Shown in pieces: positions 26,046 through 32,490 of a stretch of 32,490 nucleotides of DNA (its first letter is position 1; the number at the start of each line of letters is the position of its first letter). A program made the position numbers and the translations under genes. A model generated the notes under the pieces. That model saw only the letters and a program-made list of their open reading frames with translations, was not told the origin of the DNA and made no database searches. The stretch lies in contig JAFGXL010000023.1 in NCBI GenBank assembly GCA_016936655.1, forward strand, positions 1 to 32,490. The letters run 5' to 3'. This DNA is from Nitrospirota bacterium (GTDB lineage Bacteria; Nitrospirota; Thermodesulfovibrionia; Thermodesulfovibrionales; Dissulfurispiraceae).

Positions 26046-28499
26046 ATGTTTGAGAAATTTACAGAACGCGGAAGAAGAATAATTATATTCGCAAAGGAAG
26101 AGGCTGAGCGCAGAAACAACGACTACCTCGGCACTGAGCATCTGCTTTTGGCAATTCTTCGCGACGAAGAGAGCCTGCCACACACCATACTCAAAAAGAT
26201 GGGGCTCTCTATAGATGAAGTTAAGTTCGAGATAGAGAAAAACCTGCCTGTGGGCACAAACCTACTCACATTCGGAGAGATACCATTCACCCCTAGGGCA
26301 AAGAAGGTACTGGAGCTATCAATTGAAGAGGCGCGGTTGCTCGGCCATAACTACATAGGCAGCGAACATCTAATGCTTGGTCTTATACGCGAAGATGAAG
26401 GAATAGCCGGCAAGATTTTGAGAGACCTTGGCGCAAACCTGCTGGGCGCGCGACAGCTGGCAATAAATCTGGCTATAAAGCCGCAGTTTCAGCATACACA
26501 ACAAAAAGAACGCAAAAAGACAACCACCCCTGCTCTCGATGAGTTCGGAAGAGATTTAACCTTGCTCGCGATTGAGGGCAAGCTCGACCCTGTTATAGGA
26601 AGGGAAGATGAAATTGAACGCGTACTTCAGGTGCTCGGCAGGAGAATGAAAAATAACCCTGCTATCATCGGCGAGCCGGGAGTAGGAAAAACAGCTATAG
26701 TTGAAGGACTTGCCCAAAAAATTGTTGCCGGAGATGTTCCTGACAGCCTTATAGGAAAGCGCATAATATCGCTCGATCTCGGCTCACTAATAGCAGGCAC
26801 CAAATACAGGGGGCAGTTTGAAGAGCGTTTGAAAGCCGTAATGCGCGAGATACTCCAGACAGAAAACTCTATACTCTTTATTGATGAGTTCCATACACTA
26901 ATCGGCGCAGGAGCAGCTGAGGGTTCAGTCGACGCTTCCAATATGCTCAAGCCCGCTCTGTCACGCGGTGAGCTCCAATGCATCGGAGCTACAACGCCTG
27001 ATGAATACAGAAAGCATATAGAGAAGGACGGCGCGTTGGAAAGAAGATTCCAGCCCATATATGTTCAGCCGCCTACTGTAGAAACGACTGTAGATATACT
27101 TAAAGGCATAAGGCCAAAGTATGAGCAGCACCATAAAGTAAAGATAAGCGACGCTGCAATCAATGATGCTGCAAAGCTCTCTGACAGATACATGACAGAC
27201 CGTTATCTGCCTGACAAGGCAATTGATGTTATTGACGAGACAGGCTCCAGGATAAAGCTCAAGAGATCCACACTGCCGCAGGAACTAAGAGACATGGAGA
27301 ACGAACTTATACAGATATCAAAAGAGAAGAATCTATATGTGCGTCTACATGACCTGGAAAAGGTACAGACCCTGAGATCTCAGGAAGAGAGACTAAAAAA
27401 GACATATGAGCTCCAGTATAGAAAATGGAAAGAGACTCTCGGCAAAGAGGTGGCGGTAATATCCGAAGAAGATGTAGCATACACCGTTTCGAAGATGACA
27501 GGCATACCACTTTACAAGATGGGCGAGTCCGAGACAGAAAAACTTCTGCAAATGGAAGAGACTGTCCACAACAGGATCATAGGACAGGATGAGGCTGTCA
27601 AGGCAGTTGCAAGAGCTATAAAGAGATCCCGTGCAGGATTGAAGAACAAGAACAAGCCAATGGGCACCTTCTTCTTCCTAGGCCCCACAGGAGTAGGAAA
27701 GACAGAGCTGGCTAAAGCGCTTGCTGAGTTTATGTTCAATGATCAGAATGCTCTAATAAAAGTTGACATGTCTGAATACATGGAGAGATTCAATGTGTCG
27801 CGTCTTACAGGAGCGCCTCCCGGCTATGTTGGCTATGAAGAAGGCGGCCAGCTTACAGAAAAGATACGCAAGAGGCCTTACGCTGTCATACTTTTTGATG
27901 AGATGGAAAAGGCGCACCCAGATGTATTTAATATGCTGTTGCAGATAATGGATGAAGGAGTGCTTACAGACAGCTATGGCAGAAAGATAGATTTTAGAAA
28001 TACGATTATAATCATGACATCTAACCTTGGAGCAAGGATAATAGAAAAAGCTACCCCTCTGGGCTTCTACAGAAACACATCATCTGAATCTTATGACAAG
28101 ATTAAAGACAATGTGATGTCAGAGATGAAAAAAACATTCAATCCTGAGTTCCTAAACAGGATAGACGAGATGGTTGTATTCCATCAGCTTGAAAAAGAGC
28201 ATCTGCTCTCTATCGTGGATCTGCTGCTGGCAGAGACCAACAAGCAGCTTGTCGAGCACTCATTAACAATAGAGGTGGCCCCAGAGGTTAAAGATTGGCT
28301 TCTGACAAAATATTACCAGCCTACTTATGGAGCACGACCAATGCGCAGGGCTATACAGCGAGAGATCGAAGACCCGCTCTCAGAAGAGCTGATAAAAGGC
28401 AAGTTTAAAAATTCAGGAACAATCAAGGTCGTTCTGAAAGATGCAAAACCTGACTTTATAGAGACCGACCAGGAAGCAATGCTGCTGTCTGTAAATTGA
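26046..28499 (+). CDS. clpC: ATP-dependent Clp protease ATPase subunit ClpC
   Basis: 817-aa Hsp100 unfoldase that feeds proteins to ClpP. An N-terminal double Clp repeat (about 1-145) is followed by AAA-1 with Walker [10 protein letters not shown] (from residue 209) and [13 protein letters not shown] middle region with a UVR-like helix ([15 protein letters not shown], about 435-455) comes next, then AAA-2 with Walker [10 protein letters not shown] (from residue 546) and [17 protein letters not shown]-terminal D2-small domain ends the protein. PLGF near residue 675 is the likely ClpP-docking loop. This set identifies ClpC, not ClpA or ClpB. AAGGAG precedes the ATG. It has its own promoter and terminator, so it is monocistronic. 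ctsR and mcsAB are absent here. Confidence 0.96.
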   Translation: MFEKFTERGRRIIIFAKEEAERRNNDYLGTEHLLLAILRDEESLPHTILKKMGLSIDEVKFEIEKNLPVGTNLLTFGEIPFTPRAKKVLELSIEEARLLGHNYIGSEHLMLGLIREDEGIAGKILRDLGANLLGARQLAINLAIKPQFQHTQQKERKKTTTPALDEFGRDLTLLAIEGKLDPVIGREDEIERVLQVLGRRMKNNPAIIGEPGVGKTAIVEGLAQKIVAGDVPDSLIGKRIISLDLGSLIAGTKYRGQFEERLKAVMREILQTENSILFIDEFHTLIGAGAAEGSVDASNMLKPALSRGELQCIGATTPDEYRKHIEKDGALERRFQPIYVQPPTVETTVDILKGIRPKYEQHHKVKISDAAINDAAKLSDRYMTDRYLPDKAIDVIDETGSRIKLKRSTLPQELRDMENELIQISKEKNLYVRLHDLEKVQTLRSQEERLKKTYELQYRKWKETLGKEVAVISEEDVAYTVSKMTGIPLYKMGESETEKLLQMEETVHNRIIGQDEAVKAVARAIKRSRAGLKNKNKPMGTFFFLGPTGVGKTELAKALAEFMFNDQNALIKVDMSEYMERFNVSRLTGAPPGYVGYEEGGQLTEKIRKRPYAVILFDEMEKAHPDVFNMLLQIMDEGVLTDSYGRKIDFRNTIIIMTSNLGARIIEKATPLGFYRNTSSESYDKIKDNVMSEMKKTFNPEFLNRIDEMVVFHQLEKEHLLSIVDLLLAETNKQLVEHSLTIEVAPEVKDWLLTKYYQPTYGARPMRRAIQREIEDPLSEELIKGKFKNSGTIKVVLKDAKPDFIETDQEAMLLSVN

Positions 28500-28525
28500 G
28501 ATATCAGCATAAAAATAGAGCTCTG

Positions 28526-28563
28526 AATCCCGCAGAATTCATAAGGATGCTGCGGGATTTTAG
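28526..28563 (+). terminator. Intrinsic terminator of clpC
   Basis: A perfect 10-bp stem AATCCCGCAG (28526-28535)/CTGCGGGATT (28550-28559) is followed by a short T-run, 27 bases after the clpC stop. Confidence 0.85.
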
Positions 28564-28590
28564 CATCATAATTTACTAGTGGAGATATAA

Positions 28591-29115
28591 ATGAATAAAA
28601 AAGGATTTATAATTTTAGTTCTTATACTAGCAGTCTTAGCAGTAGTATTCATATCTGCTTCTAAAAATAGCAGTAAAACAACAAGGGCTGACATCGGCCT
28701 TGCAGCTCCAGAATTGAATCTTACCGACCTTAATGGAAGGATATGGAAGCTCTCTGATCTGAAAGGAAAGGTTATATTCATAAACTTCTGGGCAACATGG
28801 TGCGACTCATGCAAGCCGGAAAAACTGACTATTCAGAATCTCGTAACATCAGAAAAGGATAACCCGAATTTTGTCTTCCTTACAGTACTCTACAATGACA
28901 GCACTGAACGAGCAAAAGATTTTATTAAGCAGCATAACTATACATTTCCAGTGCTTATTGATAATGCGGCTGTTTCAAGAGCATATGGAATTACAGGCGT
29001 GCCAGAGACATTCATCATAGATCCATCAGGAATTTTAAGGGACAAGGTCATCGGATCTTACAGATGGGACTCGTCAGAGCCCAGACTTGTGATATCAAGA
29101 CTGCTTAAAGGATAA
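28591..29115 (+). CDS. TlpA/ResA-like membrane-anchored thiol-disulfide protein
   Basis: 174-aa thioredoxin-fold protein with an N-terminal membrane anchor (about residues 5-22) and the periplasmic domain after it. The redox motif is WATWCDSC within VIFINFWATWCDSCKPE. The cis-Pro loop TGVPETFIIDPSG is also typical of TlpA/ResA/DsbE. It probably reduces or oxidises cysteines outside the cytoplasm, for example in cytochrome c assembly, although no such genes are near. GGAG stands before the ATG. The DUF4416 gene starts one base after its stop. Confidence 0.92.
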   Translation: MNKKGFIILVLILAVLAVVFISASKNSSKTTRADIGLAAPELNLTDLNGRIWKLSDLKGKVIFINFWATWCDSCKPEKLTIQNLVTSEKDNPNFVFLTVLYNDSTERAKDFIKQHNYTFPVLIDNAAVSRAYGITGVPETFIIDPSGILRDKVIGSYRWDSSEPRLVISRLLKG

Positions 29116-29116
29116 T

Positions 29117-29659
29117 ATGGCAAAAATCAGACAGCCAAATCCTGTACTGCTTTTTACGGGCATTTTATACAGCTCTGAAGAAAGCTGCAACAAAGCAATT
29201 AATGAACTTGAAGCCTGCTTTGGAGACATAATGGCACAGAGTCCTGTATACAAGTGGGAGCATACTGACTATTATAAAGACGAACTTGGTGACAATATAA
29301 AGAGAAAGTTCATCATATTCAGACATCCTATTGACCCTTCCCTGCTTTCTGATGCCAAAATCAAAACAAATACGCTGGAGCAAGAGCTGTCTGTCAATAG
29401 CAAACGCACAGTGAACATAGATCCTGGCTACATCACACCAGCAAAGATTGTGCTTGCCTCAACAAAAGACTATTCACACCGCATATACCTTAAAGACGGC
29501 ATATATGCTGAGGTTACACTTATATACACAAAAGGCAGGCTTACACCTCACACATACACTTACAGAGATTTCAAAAACCCTGACATCATAACTTTCTTTA
29601 CAGCATCAAGACGTCTGCTATGGGCAATAAAACATGAGATCTCTGCAAAAAAGAGCTGA
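29117..29659 (+). CDS. DUF4416 family protein
   Basis: 180-aa cytosolic protein of a family without known function, common in Nitrospirota, Desulfobacterota and thermophiles. Recognisable stretches are the LLFTGILYS opening, TDYYKDELG, RKFIIFRHPIDPSLL, NIDPGYITPAKIVLASTKD and HRIYLKDGIYAEVTLIY. The last two hold the most conserved charged residues. There are no membrane segments. It is translationally coupled to the TlpA-like gene (the stop and ATG are one base apart). The pairing may be incidental, and no function is assigned. Confidence 0.88.
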   Translation: MAKIRQPNPVLLFTGILYSSEESCNKAINELEACFGDIMAQSPVYKWEHTDYYKDELGDNIKRKFIIFRHPIDPSLLSDAKIKTNTLEQELSVNSKRTVNIDPGYITPAKIVLASTKDYSHRIYLKDGIYAEVTLIYTKGRLTPHTYTYRDFKNPDIITFFTASRRLLWAIKHEISAKKS

Positions 29660-29718
29660 ATCTCAAAAGCTCATCAGAGCTTGTAACAAACCAGGCCTTC
29701 CACTAGAATTTTCGATAT

Positions 29719-29747
29719 TTCAGCTTCACTTATTGTTGGAGTATAAT
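29719..29747 (+). promoter_or_regulatory. Probable promoter of the SPFH/zinc-ribbon unit
   Basis: A perfect -10 TATAAT at 29742-29747 lies 42 bases before the SPFH start codon. The -35 at 29719-29724 (TTCAGC, 17-base spacer) matches only three of six positions. A weak 6-bp hairpin at 29667-29682 stands between it and the preceding gene. Confidence 0.4.
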
Positions 29748-29788
29748 TAAAAATCTGCTGAATAAATATTCCAAGGAGGGAGTTTGTC

Positions 29789-30898
29789 ATGAACGGCAAC
29801 AATGCAGTGTTTCTTGAGGCTATCGAGTGGCTGGATGAATCCGGCACAGAACTTATTCACAGAATACCAGAAAATGGCTCAGGAGAGATTAAGTTCGGAG
29901 CGCAGCTGACAGTAAGGGAGAGCCAGGCAGCAGTGCTCTTTTACAAAGGAAGAGCCTATGATGCATTCGGACCAGGCAGGCATACCCTCAAGACAGCAAA
30001 CCTCCCTATCCTGACTAAAATACTCAGCATCCCATGGGCAATGACCAGCCCACTTCGTGCTGAAATATATTTTGCGAACATGAAGGTATTCCCCAATATG
30101 AAGTGGGGCACACGAGATCCTGTTGCGTTCAAGGACGACAGGCTCGGCCTTGTCAGGCTCAGGGCATTCGGAATATTCAACATCCATATAGCTCAGCCTG
30201 TACTCTTCATCAACTCCATCACCGGCACTCAAGGAGTATTTGCCAAGGATGAGATAGAAGAGTATCTGAACAGAGTGATAGTCTCACGCCTAAACGACTA
30301 TCTGGGAGAGCATCTCGACACACTATTCAACCTCCCGGGTAAATATGACAGCATAGCTGAAGGGCTCAAGCATAAGCTTCAGGATGACTTCAGCAAGTTC
30401 GGACTCGCGCTATCAGACATATACATAAACTCCATAACACCGCCTCTGGATGTTCAGAAAGCTATTGATGACAAGAGCAGGCTTAGCATATTTGATGACC
30501 TCAACAGCCTGCTTAAAATGAAGGCTGCAATGGCATTTGAAAAGGCATCAGACACAAAAGCAGAAGCATCCGCCGGCATAGGTCTGGGCATGGGAATGAT
30601 GATACCTGCATTCTTCGGATCAGCAGCAAAGGCAGCTGATATGTCCGGCATATCCTGTCCGGAATGCAGCAGCAGCGTGCCCGCACAATCGAGGTTCTGC
30701 CCTATCTGCGGACACCAGCTTCTTGTATTCCGAAAATGCAAATCTTGCGGAGCTGATATGCAGCCCGATGCAAAATTCTGCCATATCTGCGGCAAGTCGG
30801 CTGATGCTGTAAAAGCACCGATAAAATGTTCGAGATGCGGTACTGAAAATCTGCCGGATGCGCTCTATTGCAACCAATGCGGTGAAAAGATCGGCTAG
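29789..30898 (+). CDS. SPFH/band 7 protein with three C-terminal zinc ribbons (YdjI-like)
   Basis: 369-aa protein. Residues ~25-255 form an SPFH (virion core protein-like) domain with VRESQAAVLFYKGRAYDAFGPGRHTLKTAN at its start. A short Gly/Met-rich hydrophobic stretch (about 265-280) may touch the membrane. The end holds three CxxC-CxxC ribbons: CPECSS...CPICG, CKSCGA...CHICG and CSRCGT...CNQCG. Bacillus YdjI is the nearest known relative. It gathers at damaged membranes with the PspA homologue and works with zinc-ribbon partners. GGAGG precedes the ATG. The next gene, also a zinc-ribbon protein, starts two bases after the stop, so the pair probably acts together. No pspA gene is visible here. 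Confidence 0.9.
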   Translation: MNGNNAVFLEAIEWLDESGTELIHRIPENGSGEIKFGAQLTVRESQAAVLFYKGRAYDAFGPGRHTLKTANLPILTKILSIPWAMTSPLRAEIYFANMKVFPNMKWGTRDPVAFKDDRLGLVRLRAFGIFNIHIAQPVLFINSITGTQGVFAKDEIEEYLNRVIVSRLNDYLGEHLDTLFNLPGKYDSIAEGLKHKLQDDFSKFGLALSDIYINSITPPLDVQKAIDDKSRLSIFDDLNSLLKMKAAMAFEKASDTKAEASAGIGLGMGMMIPAFFGSAAKAADMSGISCPECSSSVPAQSRFCPICGHQLLVFRKCKSCGADMQPDAKFCHICGKSADAVKAPIKCSRCGTENLPDALYCNQCGEKIG

Positions 30899-30900
30899 CC

Positions 30901-32139
30901 ATGTGGCAGATCGAACACCAGTGCCCGCAATGCGGCGCTCCTGTGACACTGCAAGAGAACGACAGGCTGCTGAAATGCGGATACTGCAGAGTAGAGCTAT
31001 ACATAACATCAGAAGGCTGCATGAGATACTGCATACCATGCAGCGCTCCTGTTGAGCAGATTATTTATGTTCCATACTGGAGATTCAGGGGCGCGGCATT
31101 CTACTGCACAATCCCCACTATGCGCCACTCATTCATAGACTCCACATATATAGCTGCAGATATAAAAAACATACCTGAGGCTCTGGGGCTGAGACCTCAA
31201 GCTTTGAAGCTGCGGTTCGCATCCACTGATATCAAGGCAGCTGCATTTCTACCTGAAACATCTTTTAAAGAGACATTGCCCCTGATACAGCAGCGGCTTT
31301 CAATTGCGGAAAATATCTCCATGATTACAAATGTCTACTACAAAGAGTTCATAGGAGAGAATTTAAGCCTGATCTATGCGCCTTATCTGCTCAAGGGCAA
31401 TATGCTCTATGATGCTGTACTGAACAGGCCTGCTGCCTCCATAGACCCAGAATTACAGGAAACGCTGCTTACTGGAGACAAACAGCTAAAATGGAAAGCA
31501 TCATTTATTCCTACACTCTGTCCAAACTGCGGCGCAGACATTAAATGCACGAGGCACAGCCTGGCTCTTGCATGCGCAAGCTGCAATACATTGTGGAGTC
31601 AGGACAATGGCACACTTTCCCGTATGAAGTTCAGCATACTCAAAAACGCTGAGAGAGGAACAAATCATCTGCCCTTCTGGCGGATGGAGGCAGAAATTAA
31701 CGGCATACAACTTGCGTCATATGCTGATCTTGCGCGCCACGCCAATCTGCCGAAGGCTGTTAAGCCTGAGTGGGAATCCATGCAGCTCAGCTTCTGGGCT
31801 CCTGCTTTTAATACAACACCAGAAATATTCAGGAGGCTATCAAGACAGCTGACTGCCATTCAGCCTCCGTCAGAACAACGCATCAACAGCGCAATCCCTG
31901 ACAATCCTCTTGACATAACAATCCCTGCATCAGAGGCGATCGAGAGCATCATGCTAACACTAGCTGACATATCTGTTGACAAAAAAGAGCTCTACCCAAA
32001 ACTTAAAAAAATAAGAGTAAATCCTGAAAGCGCTAGGCTTGTATACATACCGTTCAGTTATAATAGTCATGAATATATCAATAAGCAGTATTGTATAAGC
32101 ATATATAAAAAATCGCTCGATGCAGCACCATCAATTTAA
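30901..32139 (+). CDS. Zinc-ribbon protein of unknown function, partner of the SPFH protein
   Basis: 412-aa protein that I do not recognise beyond its metal sites. It has an N-terminal zinc ribbon (CPQCGAPVTLQENDRLLKCGYC, TFIIB-like) followed closely by CMRYCIPC. A second ribbon sits in the middle (LCPNCGADIKC...LACASC, about residues 204-224). The segments between contain YVPYWRFRGAAFYC and a later LPFWRMEAEI that resemble each other. This suggests two related PYWRF modules. There are no signal peptide or clear membrane helices. It starts two bases after the SPFH stop, so stoichiometric coexpression is expected. It may be the functional counterpart of Bacillus YdjG, which is inference from context only. 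Confidence 0.85.
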   Translation: MWQIEHQCPQCGAPVTLQENDRLLKCGYCRVELYITSEGCMRYCIPCSAPVEQIIYVPYWRFRGAAFYCTIPTMRHSFIDSTYIAADIKNIPEALGLRPQALKLRFASTDIKAAAFLPETSFKETLPLIQQRLSIAENISMITNVYYKEFIGENLSLIYAPYLLKGNMLYDAVLNRPAASIDPELQETLLTGDKQLKWKASFIPTLCPNCGADIKCTRHSLALACASCNTLWSQDNGTLSRMKFSILKNAERGTNHLPFWRMEAEINGIQLASYADLARHANLPKAVKPEWESMQLSFWAPAFNTTPEIFRRLSRQLTAIQPPSEQRINSAIPDNPLDITIPASEAIESIMLTLADISVDKKELYPKLKKIRVNPESARLVYIPFSYNSHEYINKQYCISIYKKSLDAAPSI

Positions 32140-32166
32140 CCAAAACCATCTTCAGGAGGATCTGCC

Positions 32167-32490
32167 ATGGATGCAATTGAATGCATTAACACAAGAGCCA
32201 GCATTCGCAAATTCAGGCCTGACCCTGTGCCAAGAAATATTCTTGAAAAAATCATCTCTACAGCACAGAGAAGCCCCTCGTACAAAAACAGCCAGCCATG
32301 GAAGATAGCTGTCATATCCGGAGAAAAAAAAGAACAGCTATCTAATATTCTTATAGACCTACTCGAAAAAGGCACAGACCCGACGCCTGATATACCGGAA
32401 CCTCAATCGTGGCCAAAAGAGATCGACGCAAGAATACAAAAAACATTTCTTGAAAGAAACGCAAAATTCGGGACAGACATATATGACCCT
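32167..32490 (+). CDS. Nitroreductase family protein (3' end cut by window)
   Basis: The first 108 codons of an FMN-dependent nitroreductase-fold protein, which run off the window. The diagnostic N-terminus is MDAIECINTRASIRKFRPDPVP, with the FMN-contacting R-x-S-I-R-x-F, then AQRSPSYKNSQPWKIAVISG. AGGAGG lies seven bases before the ATG. It begins 27 bases after the zinc-ribbon gene and may share its transcript. The substrate cannot be inferred from this part. Confidence 0.9.
   Translation, partial: MDAIECINTRASIRKFRPDPVPRNILEKIISTAQRSPSYKNSQPWKIAVISGEKKEQLSNILIDLLEKGTDPTPDIPEPQSWPKEIDARIQKTFLERNAKFGTDIYDP

Noticed and set aside
1-32490. CRISPR arrays, prophage or complete insertion sequence
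   Set aside because: I saw no regularly spaced repeats, no transposase or integrase frame and no phage structural genes. Only short possible remnants flank 2888-6326.

Overview
The window is ordinary bacterial chromosome, about 43-45% GC by eye, densely coding and rich in AGA/ATA codons. It has no phage, CRISPR array or intact insertion sequence. Two arrangements point to an anaerobic Gram-negative bacterium of the Nitrospirota (Thermodesulfovibrionia-like) or Desulfobacterota type: a 6S RNA followed by rny and a ymdB-like gene, and ispE - tRNA-Gln - prs - rplY - pth. HypD, a DUF4416 protein, ClpC, a TlpA-type thioredoxin and the remains of a molybdopterin oxidoreductase fit the same picture. 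The phylum is an inference from gene order and style, not a measurement.

Layout. (1) 1-2766, + strand: the 3' part of a 6S RNA, a long possibly structured leader, rny and a ymdB-like phosphodiesterase. (2) 2767-6357: an AT-rich island with a DmsAB-like molybdoenzyme operon. The large subunit has one in-frame TAG and the small subunit one in-frame TGA, and the small subunit also lacks several cluster cysteines. (3) 6358-16002, - strand: read in the direction of transcription, a TPR protein, ispE, tRNA-Gln, prs, rplY, pth, pepA, a zinc phospholipase C-like protein, moeA and hypD. (4) 16003-19625, - strand: a binding-protein/permease fusion, its ATPase, a radical SAM/SPASM protein and a 20-residue Cys-containing peptide, closed by a strong intrinsic terminator. 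(5) 19761-23914, + strand: mutS, coaE, ribF. (6) priA on the - strand, then clpC, a TlpA-like thioredoxin, a DUF4416 protein, an SPFH/zinc-ribbon pair and a truncated nitroreductase on the + strand.

The most interesting points are these. There is a minimal RiPP-like cassette in which a 20-aa peptide ending CKCKGSC directly follows a SPASM radical SAM enzyme. PriA has lost its Walker A, DEAH-box and GRAGR helicase motifs but keeps all eight zinc-binding cysteines, so it looks like a pseudo-helicase. The interrupted molybdoenzyme operon is either freshly inactivated or read through. There is a possible multi-branched RNA in the rny leader, and an SPFH protein with three zinc ribbons is coupled to a zinc-ribbon protein of unknown function.
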